A DNA stretch of 64,000 nucleotides from Lewinellaceae bacterium (GCA_020636255.1 JACJYE010000009.1:1-64000), one strand, 5' to 3'; counted from the first letter of the stretch, positions 1 to 9,027 are shown. The notes: generated from the sequence alone by a model not told the origin. Numbers and translations: made by a program.

Positions 1-38
1 CTAATACGTATCGTTAATTACTAAACCTGACGGCTATG
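1..38 (+). mobile_element. Right end of a second IS4-family copy, cut by the window edge
   Basis: These 38 bases are identical to the last 38 bases of the complete insertion sequence just downstream (1652-1689) and end in the same 17-bp terminal repeat, TAAACCTGACGGCTATG. Beyond this point the two copies diverge completely, which fixes the element's right terminus. The rest of this copy would lie to the left of the window. Whether it is complete cannot be seen. Confidence 0.75.
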
Positions 39-232
39 CCCCCAACCCCCTCTTACTCAGCTTTGCAATTGGAAAGAGGGGGCTTCGCATGGTGTAGCCA
101 GCCAGCGCCGCCCCCCTCTCTTCCACCATGAAATGCAGCGTGAAGAGAGGGGGTGGCCGATCCCCATAGATTCTCAGCGCAGGATCGGCAGGGGGTAAGT
201 TTTGCCGCAGATTTTGAACTCCCCCAACCCCC
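39..232 (-). repeat. Inverted copy of a ~182-bp repeat lying between two IS ends
   Basis: This stretch is the reverse complement of the repeat unit that follows the insertion sequence at 1690-1872, with small differences. It is bounded on both sides by the 11-mer CCCCCAACCCC (39-49 and 221-231), each abutting an IS end. It contains smaller inverted repeats (purine-rich GAGAGGGGG-type tracts against their complements). Short open frames across it read repeat sequence only and are not credible genes. Confidence 0.75.
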
Positions 233-1689
233 ATAGCCGTCAGGTTTATTTTTAACACATACAAAATAATTGGTTTTTGTTGGTTTTCCGGGGATGCTTG
301 GCGCCCAGGCTATCTAAGGCTTTGAATAACAATTGAAAGAATTCCATGTACAATTCCCTTGTGTTCACCGCCAAGGCTTTTAGCAGGCGATGGTTCAATT
401 TTCGTAAGATTTTGAAGGCCTTTAATTCACTGAGCTCCACCTGTTCATTATTCCAACAAGTGGCTTTGCAGAACTGAAATATCTTTGCATTCAGTAATGC
501 CCATGCCATTTGCGCATACATCAGACATAGAAACCTATGGGGCTTCATCGGGTATAGTTTGCCTATTTTGAGAATAGATTTCCATACCTTAAACAGGATT
601 TCAATCTGCCAACGAATGCGATATAGCTCCACAACTAGCCTGGCGGGCCATTCTTCAGCATCCAAGTTAGTCAGGTAAATATTCAAATCGCACAAGGCCA
701 GCCTACGTTTAGTTAAGCCCTTACGTTTGTTTTGTTTATCTGTGCACAGTTTGTGGCGTTTGGCATCCCCTAGTTCTTTGGATACTTTCTGTACAATAAG
801 CCGGAATGGCCCCTTTTTATGGCCCTTGCCGCCAGCCCACACTTGGGCTTCTTTGATTTGTCCTTCTTGCATCTTTTGAGCCCACTCTAATAAATCAATA
901 GATTGAGCAGGCTCGCTGGCTGTTTCCAATACGATATCACTGCGCAGGCGGGAGGCGAAATAAGCCTCTTGGTTTGCTATGGTTTGGAAATCATCCAATT
1001 TGAAATATCCCAGGTCCCGCAACCATAGGCTTTGCCTGGGAACACTCAACAGGCAAGCCGCATTATCAGCAGATGCCCCATCTTTGATGTGCAGGTACCA
1101 TTTACCAGCCTGAATATCCGTCAGGCAATCTATCTTAACTGCTGCCTGGCTACCGCCGCCACCACTGCCTCTAAACACTTCTTTTAATCGTTCTGGTAAT
1201 TGATAAATGGTGGCATCCTGAAGATAAACCCCATTAAATTTTTTGAGCGTGGCTAACTTCTCCCCACCACCTAAAGTACTATCTAGTACCCGTTCGAAAA
1301 ACCTTTGAATAAAACCTACGCCGCGCTCGTTGAAACGCTCATTTAAGCTTTGGGCACATAGCTCTATGCCCAAGTCTAATGCCACGGCACATAATTCGGT
1401 TAAAGAGCAAGCTAGCCCGTCTTGGCTTACTCCGTGTATACACAATTGGACAAATGCCGAACCGCCGAGTCTCCGTTCCCGTTGTACAAAACCAAACATT
1501 CGTGCTTCCGCCTCCAAGCTTGTTTTGGCAAATAACACTTGCAATTGTTGGCTAACCTGACTAATTTTAGACTGTTTGTTGAGGTGCCTCATGTTGTTAT
1601 TTTTTGTTCCTACCATATAACAAATGAGGCTCCTCTTCTCTGTTAAACAAACTAATACGTATCGTTAATTACTAAACCTGACGGCTATG
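232..1689 (-). mobile_element. IS4-family insertion sequence, 1458 bp, complete
   Basis: One transposase gene fills the element, which is bounded by perfect 17-bp terminal inverted repeats: CATAGCCGTCAGGTTTA at the left and its complement at 1673-1689. The right boundary is confirmed by the partial second copy at the start of the window. No direct target duplication is visible. Instead the flanks are inverted to each other (CCCCAACCCC at the left, GGGTTGGGGG at the right), which suggests recombination after insertion or insertion into repeat arms. The transposase frame is intact, so the element may still be mobile. Confidence 0.85.
252..1616 (-). CDS. IS4-family DDE transposase
   Basis: The protein has 454 residues, normal for IS4-family transposases. 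The DDE triad can be placed at D134 (in LQDATIYQLP), D201 (in LRDLGYFKLDDF) and E339. The last lies in the family signature Y-x2-R-x3-E-x6-K, seen exactly as Y332, R335, E339 and K346. A glycine-rich stretch lies near residues 150-155. The stop codon sits four bases inside the left terminal repeat. An ATG at 1592 is an alternative start that would shorten the protein by eight residues. The protein would catalyse cut-and-paste movement of the element. The family assignment is firm; I do not name the subgroup. Confidence 0.93.
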   Translation of the reverse strand: MVGTKNNNMRHLNKQSKISQVSQQLQVLFAKTSLEAEARMFGFVQRERRLGGSAFVQLCIHGVSQDGLACSLTELCAVALDLGIELCAQSLNERFNERGVGFIQRFFERVLDSTLGGGEKLATLKKFNGVYLQDATIYQLPERLKEVFRGSGGGGSQAAVKIDCLTDIQAGKWYLHIKDGASADNAACLLSVPRQSLWLRDLGYFKLDDFQTIANQEAYFASRLRSDIVLETASEPAQSIDLLEWAQKMQEGQIKEAQVWAGGKGHKKGPFRLIVQKVSKELGDAKRHKLCTDKQNKRKGLTKRRLALCDLNIYLTNLDAEEWPARLVVELYRIRWQIEILFKVWKSILKIGKLYPMKPHRFLCLMYAQMAWALLNAKIFQFCKATCWNNEQVELSELKAFKILRKLNHRLLKALAVNTRELYMEFFQLLFKALDSLGAKHPRKTNKNQLFCMC

Positions 1690-2004
1690 GGGTTGGGGGA
1701 GTTCCACATCTGCGGCAAAACTCACCCCCTGCCGATCCTGCGCTGAGAATTCATGGGGATCGGCCACCCCCTCTCTTTACGCTGCATTTCATGGTGGAAG
1801 AGAGGGGGGCGTCGCTGGCTGGCTACACCATGCGAAGCCCCCTCTTTCCAATTGCAAGGCTGAGTAAGAGGGGGTTGGGGGAGTTCCACATCTGCGGCAA
1901 AACTCACCCCCTGCCGATCCTGCGCTGAGAATCCATGGGGATCGGCCACCCCCTCTCTTTACGCTGCATTTCATGGTGGAAGAGAGGGGGGCGGCGCTGG
2001 CTGG
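1690..2004 (+). repeat. Two direct copies of the ~182-bp repeat, second one truncated
   Basis: The unit starts with GGTTGGGGGAGTTCC at 1691 and again at 1873, a period of 182 bp. The second copy breaks off at about 2004, where it diverges within the GCTGGCTGG stretch. The units are near-identical (a few substitutions) and match the inverted copy at 39-232. This region supplies the upstream flank of the ABC transporter gene. I see no gene in it. Confidence 0.8.
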
Positions 2005-2116
2005 GTTTTACGCCAACAAAACACGAGATAGAACTAATCCGCCCTTATGGCGTTCCACTATAGTTGGCCTCGGTTGGCGGAGGCCGCAGCTACGCTGCTG
2101 TTCGCCCAATATTCAA

Positions 2117-2124
2117 TACCTTTG
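2117..2124 (+). promoter_or_regulatory. Bacteroidota -7 box (TACCTTTG) for the ABC transporter
   Basis: TACCTTTG matches the Bacteroidota -7 consensus TAnnTTTG and lies 7 nt before the chosen ATG. A transcript starting here would have almost no leader. No good -33 TTTG is found at the usual distance, so this is a moderate call. Confidence 0.45.
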
Positions 2125-2131
2125 CAATCCA

Positions 2132-3910
2132 ATGGCATCACTCGACAAGAATAAGATCGATTTTTACCTGCTGGGGCGGGTGCTCGGGCTGGCAAAACCC
2201 TACCGCGGGGTCTTTGCGCTGGCCGTTTTGCTTACAGTAGTGCTGGCGCCTCTGGCCACCCTGCGCCCCTGGCTGGTGCAGGACATCGTCGATAACTACA
2301 TCTTCGTCAGCGACACTCATGGGCTGACTCGCATGGCGCTCATCCTTTGCGGGGTGCTCATCGTGGAGGCCAGCTTGCGTTACGTATTCATCTACGCCAC
2401 CAGCTGGCTGGGCCAGGCGGTGATCCGCGATCTTCGGGTGCGGGTTTTTAAACATATCGTTCGCCTTCGGCTGAGTTATTTCGACCGCACACCTATCGGT
2501 ACGTCCACTACGCGTACGATCAACGATATCGAGGCCATCAATACCGTCTTTTCGCAGGGGTCTATTACCATTATCGCCGACCTCATCATGTTGCTGACGG
2601 TGCTGGGGGTGATGTTCTACACCAGCTGGAAACTGACGCTGATATGCCTGGCCACCATGCCTTTCCTCATCATCGCCAGTTACATTTTTAAAGAGAAAGT
2701 AAAGGTTTCCTTTCAGCGGGTGCGCACCGAGATCGCCCGCATGAACGCCTTTTTGCAGGAACGCATCACCGGTATGCGCATTGTACAGATCTTCAACGCC
2801 GAACAACAGGAGATGGGCAAATTCGGGAAGATCAACCGCGAATACACCCAGGCTAACCTGGATTCTATCCTTTATTACGCCGTATTCTTTCCGGTGGTAG
2901 AGATCATCGCGGCCGCTTCGCTGGGCCTGATGGTGTGGTGGGGCGCACAGGATGCCCTGCGCGCCGGCGGCGTAACACTGGGCGCGCTGGTGGCCTTCCC
3001 CATTTACCTCGATATGCTCTTCCGCCCGATCCGGACCGTGGCCAACAATTTCAATACCCTGCAGATGGGGCTGGTAGCCTCCGAGCGGGTGTTCGGTGTG
3101 ATCGACAAGGCCGATCACATCGAGAACAACGGGACGGTGCAACCGGAAAAGCTAATTGGGGAGGTTGCGTTTAAAAATGCGTGGTTTGCCTATAATGCCA
3201 AAGAGTACGTCCTGAAAGACATCAGCTTTCATATCAGGCCGGGCCAGACCCTCGCGCTGGTGGGCAGCACAGGCTCCGGCAAAACGACGATCATCAATAT
3301 CCTCAACCGGTTCTACGATATCGATAAGGGCAGCATCCTGATCGACGGCAAAAACATTCGGGAATACGAGCTCGAAGCCCTGCGCCGGAGAATAGGTATA
3401 GTGTTGCAGGACGTCTTCCTGTTCTCGGGCTCGGTCCTGGATAACATCACGTTGCGCGACCCGCGCTTTTCCCGCGAAGAGGTCGTGGAAGCGGCCCGGC
3501 TGATCGGGGCGCATGAGTTTATAGAACGGCTGCCAGGCGGGTACGACTACCAGGTCATGGAGCGCGGAGCTACCTTGTCGATGGGCCAGCGACAACTCAT
3601 CTCCTTTGTGCGTGCCCTTATCTTCGACCCCGATATCCTCATCCTTGACGAAGCGACCTCTTCCATCGACCCGGAAACGGAATCCGTCATCCAGTATGCC
3701 ATAGAAAAGCTTATCGCAAAGCGCACCTCCATCATCATCGCCCACCGCCTGTCGACGATCCGCCATGCCGACAATATCATGGTGCTGAGCAAAGGAGAAG
3801 TCCAGGAATTTGGCTCGCATGAGGAACTGCTCCGCATCGAAGACGGCCATTACCGGCATTTGTACGAGATGCAGTTCCTGCAGGCAGCAGCAGAAGGGGA
3901 GGGGGGATAA
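2132..3910 (+). CDS. ABC exporter, fused membrane and ATPase domains (MsbA/MdlB-like)
   Basis: The protein of 592 residues is a half-transporter with a six-helix type-1 exporter domain (about 1-330) followed by an ATP-binding domain. Walker A (GSTGSGKTT) is near residue 378. The signature loop is LSMGQ rather than LSGGQ, near 482. Walker B with the catalytic Glu (LILDEATSS) is near 504, and the switch His lies in IIAHRL near 536. It would act as a homodimer in the inner membrane exporting lipids, drugs or peptides; the substrate is not evident. The frame is open upstream to 1973, but that part reads repeat DNA, and the -7 box at 2117 supports the ATG at 2132. It converges with the next gene with a 10-bp gap. 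Confidence 0.9.
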   Translation: MASLDKNKIDFYLLGRVLGLAKPYRGVFALAVLLTVVLAPLATLRPWLVQDIVDNYIFVSDTHGLTRMALILCGVLIVEASLRYVFIYATSWLGQAVIRDLRVRVFKHIVRLRLSYFDRTPIGTSTTRTINDIEAINTVFSQGSITIIADLIMLLTVLGVMFYTSWKLTLICLATMPFLIIASYIFKEKVKVSFQRVRTEIARMNAFLQERITGMRIVQIFNAEQQEMGKFGKINREYTQANLDSILYYAVFFPVVEIIAAASLGLMVWWGAQDALRAGGVTLGALVAFPIYLDMLFRPIRTVANNFNTLQMGLVASERVFGVIDKADHIENNGTVQPEKLIGEVAFKNAWFAYNAKEYVLKDISFHIRPGQTLALVGSTGSGKTTIINILNRFYDIDKGSILIDGKNIREYELEALRRRIGIVLQDVFLFSGSVLDNITLRDPRFSREEVVEAARLIGAHEFIERLPGGYDYQVMERGATLSMGQRQLISFVRALIFDPDILILDEATSSIDPETESVIQYAIEKLIAKRTSIIIAHRLSTIRHADNIMVLSKGEVQEFGSHEELLRIEDGHYRHLYEMQFLQAAAEGEGG

Positions 3911-3920
3911 AAGGAAACCG

Positions 3921-4865
3921 TCAGTACCCGTTTTCCAGTTCCCGTATCAGAAAAAAGCCGTCGTCGCCTTTTTTCTGATAGAGCGGCATCAGTATCCTGC
4001 CGTCTTCTATGGCGTACACCGGCCCGTGGCGGTCCCGGGCGAGTACTTCTCCTTTCCGGACGGACTGAAAGTTCCTGTAATCAGGCATCATTTGGAATTT
4101 ATCGCCGGCTTTTATACTGTGGCACATGATGAGCTCAAGCACCTTGGGCAGGTCCTTCGAATATTCGATGAGCAGGGCATCATGGCGGTTCTCCACGTCT
4201 TCGGCCCGCACGCAGCCTATGGTGCGCATGCAGTTGATGGTTGCGGCGATAGCTCTGTTGATGGAGAGCGTTTCATCGTGTTGCCCCGATTCGAAGCTGA
4301 CGCCCACCGTCGGGCATCCGAAATTGTCGGTGTTGAAATAGTGGAGCGTTGTGCCCTGGATGCCTTCCAGCATGCCTTTGACAACAGGGGCATGCAACTC
4401 TACGGCGATCTTCACACTCTCGGGGTCGTCGGTGGCGATCGAGAAGATGCCGCCGAAGGCGGTGGTCGTATGCAGGTCGAGCAGAACGATCTTTTCCGGT
4501 TGATAGGCTTGTATCTCCCCTTCGATCAGGGTGATGAGTTCCAGGAGTTCGAGTTCCTCAGACAGCAGGCTTTCGCGGGGAGTGGCTTTGATGTAATGGA
4601 TGTTTTCAGGCATCCAGAGGCGGTTGAGGTCTTTGTCGATATAGCGGGCCTTGGTGCGCAGGGCGCGCGTATTGCCCCGCAGGCCGAGTATCCGGCCACA
4701 GAAGGTGAAACTGGGGTTGGATTCGGGTTCGATCTCTATGAGCCTGAAGAGGATCTCGAGTGCCGCCACGCCGGCCGGCTCATTGCCGTGCATGCCTCCG
4801 ATGCAGATGAGAAGAGGCCCTTTTTTCTGGCCGTCATATTTTCCGATTAGGCGTTCTGTTTCCAT
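3921..4865 (-). CDS. Succinylglutamate desuccinylase/aspartoacylase-family zinc hydrolase
   Basis: This is a carboxypeptidase-like M14-fold amidohydrolase of the AstE/AspA family, about 314 residues. Zinc ligands are visible in GGMHGNE (H26, E29), with the third His in LLDLHTTT near residue 128. Such enzymes remove acyl groups from N-acyl amino acids. No arginine-catabolism genes are nearby, so the true substrate is unknown. The frame extends upstream to an ATG at 4898, but a Bacteroidota -7 box (TACTTTTG, 4886-4893 on the minus strand) lies between the two ATGs. I therefore prefer the downstream start, whose protein begins METERLIGKY. Confidence 0.8.
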   Translation of the reverse strand: METERLIGKYDGQKKGPLLICIGGMHGNEPAGVAALEILFRLIEIEPESNPSFTFCGRILGLRGNTRALRTKARYIDKDLNRLWMPENIHYIKATPRESLLSEELELLELITLIEGEIQAYQPEKIVLLDLHTTTAFGGIFSIATDDPESVKIAVELHAPVVKGMLEGIQGTTLHYFNTDNFGCPTVGVSFESGQHDETLSINRAIAATINCMRTIGCVRAEDVENRHDALLIEYSKDLPKVLELIMCHSIKAGDKFQMMPDYRNFQSVRKGEVLARDRHGPVYAIEDGRILMPLYQKKGDDGFFLIRELENGY

Positions 4866-4926
4866 TGGGCAAGCCGCTTTCCGGCCAAAAGTAGCCATTT
4901 TCGCTCAAACCGGAAACAGCCCTGTT

Positions 4927-5529
4927 TTAAGGGGCGTTCCACCTCCACAGGTAGCGGCAGGCATAACTGCGATAAGGGCGCCAGGGTTCGGCGATGGCGG
5001 CCATGCGCTGCCGCAGCGCCCTGCCGCTCTCCCGGATGTCGTACAGGCGGATCATGGCCTGCTGAATGCCGAGGTCGTCGGGAGCAAAAATATCAGGCCT
5101 GCCAAGATTGAACAGCAGCAGCATCTGTACCGTCCACCGGCCTACGCCCTTGATCTGGGTGAGGTGTTGTATGGCTGCCTCGTCGTCCCATTGGCTCCAT
5201 TTTTCTGCCTCGATCTGGCCGTCCAGGAAAAAGTTGGCGACGTTCTGGAGGTAGGACAGTTTCTGTCGCGACAACCCTACGGCGCGCAGGGTTTCCGGTT
5301 CCATCGTGGCTAATTGCTGTGCATGCGGGTACCCGTCGGGGAAGAGGCCGAGGAAGCGCCCGAAGATAGTGCCTGCCGCCTTGCCCGATAGCTGTTGGTA
5401 TACGATAGCCCGCAACAACCCGCGGTACAGGTCGCCATCGGCGGTAAGCGGCGGCAGGCCGACGGTGGCAATAACCTGGCCTAAACGCTCATCTCTGCTG
5501 AGGTGTTCAATTGCCCTGGAGTGTTCCAT
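4927..5529 (-). CDS. DNA-3-methyladenine glycosylase II (AlkA-like, HhH-GPD)
   Basis: This 200-residue base-excision repair enzyme removes alkylated purines from DNA. The helix-hairpin-helix is seen as LTQIKGVGRWTVQMLL (123-138), followed by the FAPDDLG motif with the catalytic Asp at 152. AlkA's extra N-terminal domain is absent, so this is the short form typical of many bacterial members. It is the second of two adjacent minus-strand genes, each with its own apparent promoter. Its -7 box ends only four bases before the ATG. Confidence 0.88.
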   Translation of the reverse strand: MEHSRAIEHLSRDERLGQVIATVGLPPLTADGDLYRGLLRAIVYQQLSGKAAGTIFGRFLGLFPDGYPHAQQLATMEPETLRAVGLSRQKLSYLQNVANFFLDGQIEAEKWSQWDDEAAIQHLTQIKGVGRWTVQMLLLFNLGRPDIFAPDDLGIQQAMIRLYDIRESGRALRQRMAAIAEPWRPYRSYACRYLWRWNAP

Positions 5530-5533
5530 CTGG

Positions 5534-5541
5534 CAAAAATA
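5534..5541 (-). promoter_or_regulatory. -7 box (TATTTTTG) directly before the glycosylase start
   Basis: On the minus strand TATTTTTG fits TAnnTTTG and is followed by four bases and then the ATG. Transcription would begin at or next to the start codon, giving a leaderless or nearly leaderless mRNA. Confidence 0.5.
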
Positions 5542-5632
5542 AGTAAAGTGTGATATGTCAGGGACCTAAAAGAAGAGTGTTGTTCGGGGAGTGTCCAAAG
5601 TGCCTTGTGGCGAAATGGTTCGATGGGGGGAG

Positions 5633-6094
5633 TCAGGCCACTGCTGAGGCCTTGTTGGGCTGGGAAAGCCGTAGCTCGAGGTACTGAGCCTGGAAACCCA
5701 GTTTCTGGTAGAGTTTCAGGGCCGGGTTGTCGGGTTCGACATGCATGGCCACATCGCCGTCGGCATAGCGGATGGCCTTCTGCATCAGGGCTTCGATGAG
5801 GGCCTCATCCTGGAATTCTTTGTGGAGGCTGACAAAAACGAAGAGGTTCTTCGGGTTGTAGCCTTCCATCCCTGTTCGGTTGGCGACGATAGCACCGACG
5901 ATCTGCCGGTCCTGTTCAGCCGTTAGCACAAAACCGCCGAAGGAGGGTTTCAGTTTTACCGCGTATTCAACAGCTTCCTGAATACTCTGTCGGTTTGCAT
6001 GTTTGTTGTGGAGGCACAGAAAGTGCACCACCTTGCTCTTCTCCATGGGGTTGATCCCGGAGAAGGCGTCGTAAAGGGTAAGTTGGTAAGACAT
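5633..6094 (-). CDS. GNAT-family N-acetyltransferase
   Basis: The protein of 153 residues has the GNAT order: a strand with QIVGAIVANRTG (around 66-77), an acceptor-site strand LFVFVSLHKEFQDEALIEAL, and a C-terminal DNPALKLYQKLGF motif typical of the last helix and strand. It would transfer an acetyl group from acetyl-CoA to an amine, but the substrate cannot be read from sequence. It stands alone between the glycosylase gene and an AT-rich intergenic region. Confidence 0.8.
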   Translation of the reverse strand: MSYQLTLYDAFSGINPMEKSKVVHFLCLHNKHANRQSIQEAVEYAVKLKPSFGGFVLTAEQDRQIVGAIVANRTGMEGYNPKNLFVFVSLHKEFQDEALIEALMQKAIRYADGDVAMHVEPDNPALKLYQKLGFQAQYLELRLSQPNKASAVA

Positions 6095-6182
6095 AGCGCT
6101 CTCTTTTAGGCCGTAAAAATCAATAAGTTATAAAAATAGAAGATTTTTCCGGGCTTTGGAATTTTCCGAATTGAATTTTTTA

Positions 6183-6320
6183 TTAAATGTTCCGGCCGCT
6201 AACCACCGTCAGGCTTACCGCTTCATGCGCTACATGCAGGTTCCCGTTTCGAAAGCCCCCGTCGTGCAGGCGTTTTTGCAGGCTGGCCGGATACGCCGCC
6301 TGTAGGGTACATTGCCGTGT
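6183..6320 (-). pseudogene. Possible 3' gene remnant in the 6095-6449 intergenic region
   Basis: Within a 355-bp intergenic region, 6183-6320 is markedly more GC rich than its surroundings. On the minus strand it reads as an open frame of about 45 codons (containing AAYPASLQKRLHDGGF and VAHEAVSLTVVSGRN), ending in two TAA stops. No start codon is visible. I do not recognise the sequence. It could be the tail of a lost gene or a coding-like repeat. The rest of the region holds only AT-rich DNA that probably contains the promoter of the protease gene. Confidence 0.25.
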
Positions 6321-6449
6321 ACAGCTTACTTCAGAAATAGGAAGAAAGAGGCCAGAAAATAGCTAAATGCAAAGCAGTTCACCAAACCAGTGGTTTTTAT
6401 CACCCGTTATGAGGAGCATAAGGTTTAAATTGGCCGCAAAAAACAAGGT

Positions 6450-8210
6450 ATGAAAAAGACATTACTGCTGGCGTTGCTGTTTTTGCCGCTGCTGGCATGG
6501 AAAAATCAGGACGACGATAACTGGAAGGATAAAGTAGACGCTTCCCTGCTCGCAAAGGTGTCGAAAGGCGATGAAGCCAGTTTTCTCATCCTGATGCAGG
6601 CACAGGCCGAACTGGGCGAGAGCAGGAACCTCAAAAGCAAAGAGGAAAAAGGCGCCTTCGTGTTCAACCGCCTTCGTCAAACGGCGCGGGAGTCACAAGG
6701 AGCGGTGATCAACCTGCTGGAACGGGAAAAAGCTCCCTACCGCTCTTTTTTTATCGTCAATATGCTACAGGCAAAAGGCGGGCTGGCGCTCATCCGCCAG
6801 CTGGCCGAGCTGGATGCCGTGGCCCAGGTGCAGGATAACCCTGCCATAAAACTGGCGCAGCCCCTGCCTGCGGAAACAGAAGAGGTAGGCCTGCGCGATG
6901 GCCTGGAATGGGGCCTCGAGAAGATCAATGCCGACGATGTATGGGCGATGGGATACAACGGACAGGGCGTCGTCATCGGCGGCCAGGATACCGGCTACGA
7001 ATGGGATCACCCCGCCATCAAGAGCAAATACAGAGGCTGGAACGGCACTACCGTCAACCACAATTACAACTGGCATGACGCTATTCACGAGATCAGCCCC
7101 CTTACTACCAACCCCAACCCCAACCCCTGCGGCCTGGATAGCCCGGTGCCCTGCGACGACCACAACCACGGTACCCACACCATGGGCACAATGGTAGGTG
7201 ATGAAAGCGATGAGGGTAAAAAGATCGGCGTGGCGCCCGGCGCGCGTTGGGTCGCCTGCCGCAACATGGAGCGGGGCAACGGCGCGCCGTCAACCTATAT
7301 CGAATGCTTCGAATGGTTCCTGGCGCCTACCAACCTCGACAACGAAAATCCCGACCCCACGAAGGCGCCCCACGTGATCAGCAACTCCTGGAGCTGCCCG
7401 GAAGAAGAGGGCTGCAACCCCTCCAACTTCCTCACCATGCAAATGGCCGTCGACAACCTCAAAGCGGCCGGTGTGGTGGTGGCCGTCTCAGCAGGCAATA
7501 ATGGCAGTAGCTGTTCGACGGTCAACACACCGTCGGCCATGTATGAGAACAGCTTCTCTATTGGCGCCACCGGGCAGAACGATACCATCGCCGGCTTCAG
7601 CAGCCGCGGCCCGGTGCTGGTGGACGGCAGCGGCCGACTGAAGCCCAATGTGGCGGCGCCGGGCGTCGGCGTACGCTCCTGTGTGCGCTATGGCGGTTAT
7701 GCCACCTATTCCGGCACCAGCATGGCCTCTCCCCACGTCGCCGGCCTGGTGGCTCTTATGATCTCCGCCAACCCGGCGCTGGCCGGCCAGGTAGAGCTGA
7801 TCGAATCCATCATTGAACAGACGGCGCGGCCGATGCTGAGCAACCAGAGCTGCGGCAGCTTTTCGGGCCTGGAAGTGCCCAACGCCGTCTATGGCTACGG
7901 CCGCGTCGACGCCCTGGCTGCTGTGATGGCCGCCCTGGCGGTCGTCGACGGGAAAGAGGTGCCCGGCCTGGTGACGGTAAAAGTATTGCCCAACCCCGCT
8001 CATGAAGAGGCGGTGATCGCGGCGGAAGGACTGGACAGCCCTGCACAGTTGCAGGTCTTTGCGCTCTCCGGGCAGTTGATGCGGCAATCGGCCTGGGCGC
8101 CGGGGCAGGCCTTCGAAACCATCGGCCTGGGCGACTGGCCGGCAGGGCTGTACTTCTTCCGCCTCACCGCCGGCGGCAGGGCCTGGACAGGCAAGTTCGC
8201 GAAGCAATAA
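6450..8210 (+). CDS. Secreted subtilisin-like serine protease (S8) with T9SS sorting tail
   Basis: The protein of 586 residues starts with a signal peptide (lysines, then LLLALLFLPLLA). An inhibitor-like propeptide of about 120 residues follows, then the S8 catalytic domain. The triad is D180 (GGQDTGYEWDHP), H240 (NHGTHTMG) and S424 (GTSMASPHVAG). The last 75 residues match the type A T9SS C-terminal domain: a VLPNPAHEEA start, a central LQVFALSGQL and a GLYFFRL end. The protease should therefore be exported by Sec, then moved through the outer membrane by T9SS and released or anchored. It is a single gene with a weak AAGG before the ATG. Confidence 0.93.
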   Translation: MKKTLLLALLFLPLLAWKNQDDDNWKDKVDASLLAKVSKGDEASFLILMQAQAELGESRNLKSKEEKGAFVFNRLRQTARESQGAVINLLEREKAPYRSFFIVNMLQAKGGLALIRQLAELDAVAQVQDNPAIKLAQPLPAETEEVGLRDGLEWGLEKINADDVWAMGYNGQGVVIGGQDTGYEWDHPAIKSKYRGWNGTTVNHNYNWHDAIHEISPLTTNPNPNPCGLDSPVPCDDHNHGTHTMGTMVGDESDEGKKIGVAPGARWVACRNMERGNGAPSTYIECFEWFLAPTNLDNENPDPTKAPHVISNSWSCPEEEGCNPSNFLTMQMAVDNLKAAGVVVAVSAGNNGSSCSTVNTPSAMYENSFSIGATGQNDTIAGFSSRGPVLVDGSGRLKPNVAAPGVGVRSCVRYGGYATYSGTSMASPHVAGLVALMISANPALAGQVELIESIIEQTARPMLSNQSCGSFSGLEVPNAVYGYGRVDALAAVMAALAVVDGKEVPGLVTVKVLPNPAHEEAVIAAEGLDSPAQLQVFALSGQLMRQSAWAPGQAFETIGLGDWPAGLYFFRLTAGGRAWTGKFAKQ

Positions 8211-8364
8211 TCCCACCTGATATCAGCAATAAGCCCAGCGGGCCGGAAGCAGGTATTGTTTTCGGCCCGCTTCCGTATTGAGTTCTAGCTTATATTTTGC
8301 AGGATACGCCCACCAGGCTGGTAGATCCAGGATATTTTCGTTAAATTTGGGTTTCCTTGGTAAC

Positions 8365-8479
8365 CATAAAAAATAAGTTCGACGGTTTTGCGATGTGACG
8401 CAGGCTGAAAGCTTTGGACAAGCCGGAAGACAAGCCACGTCGCAGGATATCCAATGGAGAACTTTTATTTTGAATACTA
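8365..8479 (+). repeat. Dispersed palindromic (MITE-like) repeat, copy A
   Basis: This is an imperfect palindrome of about 115 bp. It starts with AAAAAATAAGTTCGACG, has a central GGCTGAAAGCTTTGG and GGAAGACAAGCCACGTCG, and ends with ATGGAGAACTTTTATTTTG. It closely matches copy B at 12817-12932. It lies in the 358-bp gap before the cold-shock gene. The remainder of that gap holds no gene I can support. Confidence 0.7.
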
Positions 8480-8568
8480 CTTGGTTGAACTGAACGCTGC
8501 GGGCCGTTCAGGTTAGCCAATAGTTTTCATCCTCAAATGAGGAATATTTTTTTAACTAAAAAGTAAAT

Positions 8569-9027
8569 ATGGCAAAATCACAGCAGTCGTTTAACAAAAA
8601 GGAAATCGAAAAGAAACGTAGAAAAAAGAAACAGGACAAACTAGAGCGACGGGCGCAACGCAAAGCCGAAAAAGCAGAAAAGGGTACTGTTCCCTTCGAG
8701 GAAATGCTTTCCTACGTCGATGAAAACGGCAACCTCACCTCCACGCCGCCCGACCCTTCCAGGAAAAAAACGATCAGGGCCGAAGATATCGTCATTGGCG
8801 TTCCGCCAAGAGACGATACCCCAATGGATGTTAACCGCACCGGGCTGGTGAAGTTTTTTCTCTATGATAAAGGCTACGGCTTCCTCATCGATGAAGAAAC
8901 GAATGAGAGTGTCTTTGTTCATGTCAACAACCTCGATGAACCGATCAAGGAAAACGACAAAGTGACATTCGAAGTGGAAATGGGGCCCAAGGGCCCAAAT
9001 GCGGTGAATGTGAAGCTGGTGCAATGA
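8569..9027 (+). CDS. Cold-shock-domain RNA-binding protein with basic N-terminal extension
   Basis: The protein of 152 residues has a lysine/arginine-rich N-terminus (about 1-40) that is probably disordered and RNA-binding, then a linker. The cold-shock OB-fold spans about 88-152 (TGLVKFFLYDKGYGFLIDEE, then SVFVHVNNL). The RNP1 and RNP2 motifs are recognisable as KGYGFL and VFVHV. It would act as an RNA chaperone in the cytoplasm. Cold-shock proteins are usually about 70 residues, so the basic extension roughly doubles the size. It has the form of a Bacteroidota CspA variant. Confidence 0.88.
   Translation: MAKSQQSFNKKEIEKKRRKKKQDKLERRAQRKAEKAEKGTVPFEEMLSYVDENGNLTSTPPDPSRKKTIRAEDIVIGVPPRDDTPMDVNRTGLVKFFLYDKGYGFLIDEETNESVFVHVNNLDEPIKENDKVTFEVEMGPKGPNAVNVKLVQ

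Noticed and set aside
3810..4850. Plus-strand open frame of 346 codons
   Set aside because: Antisense to the AstE-like zinc hydrolase, which has intact metal motifs.
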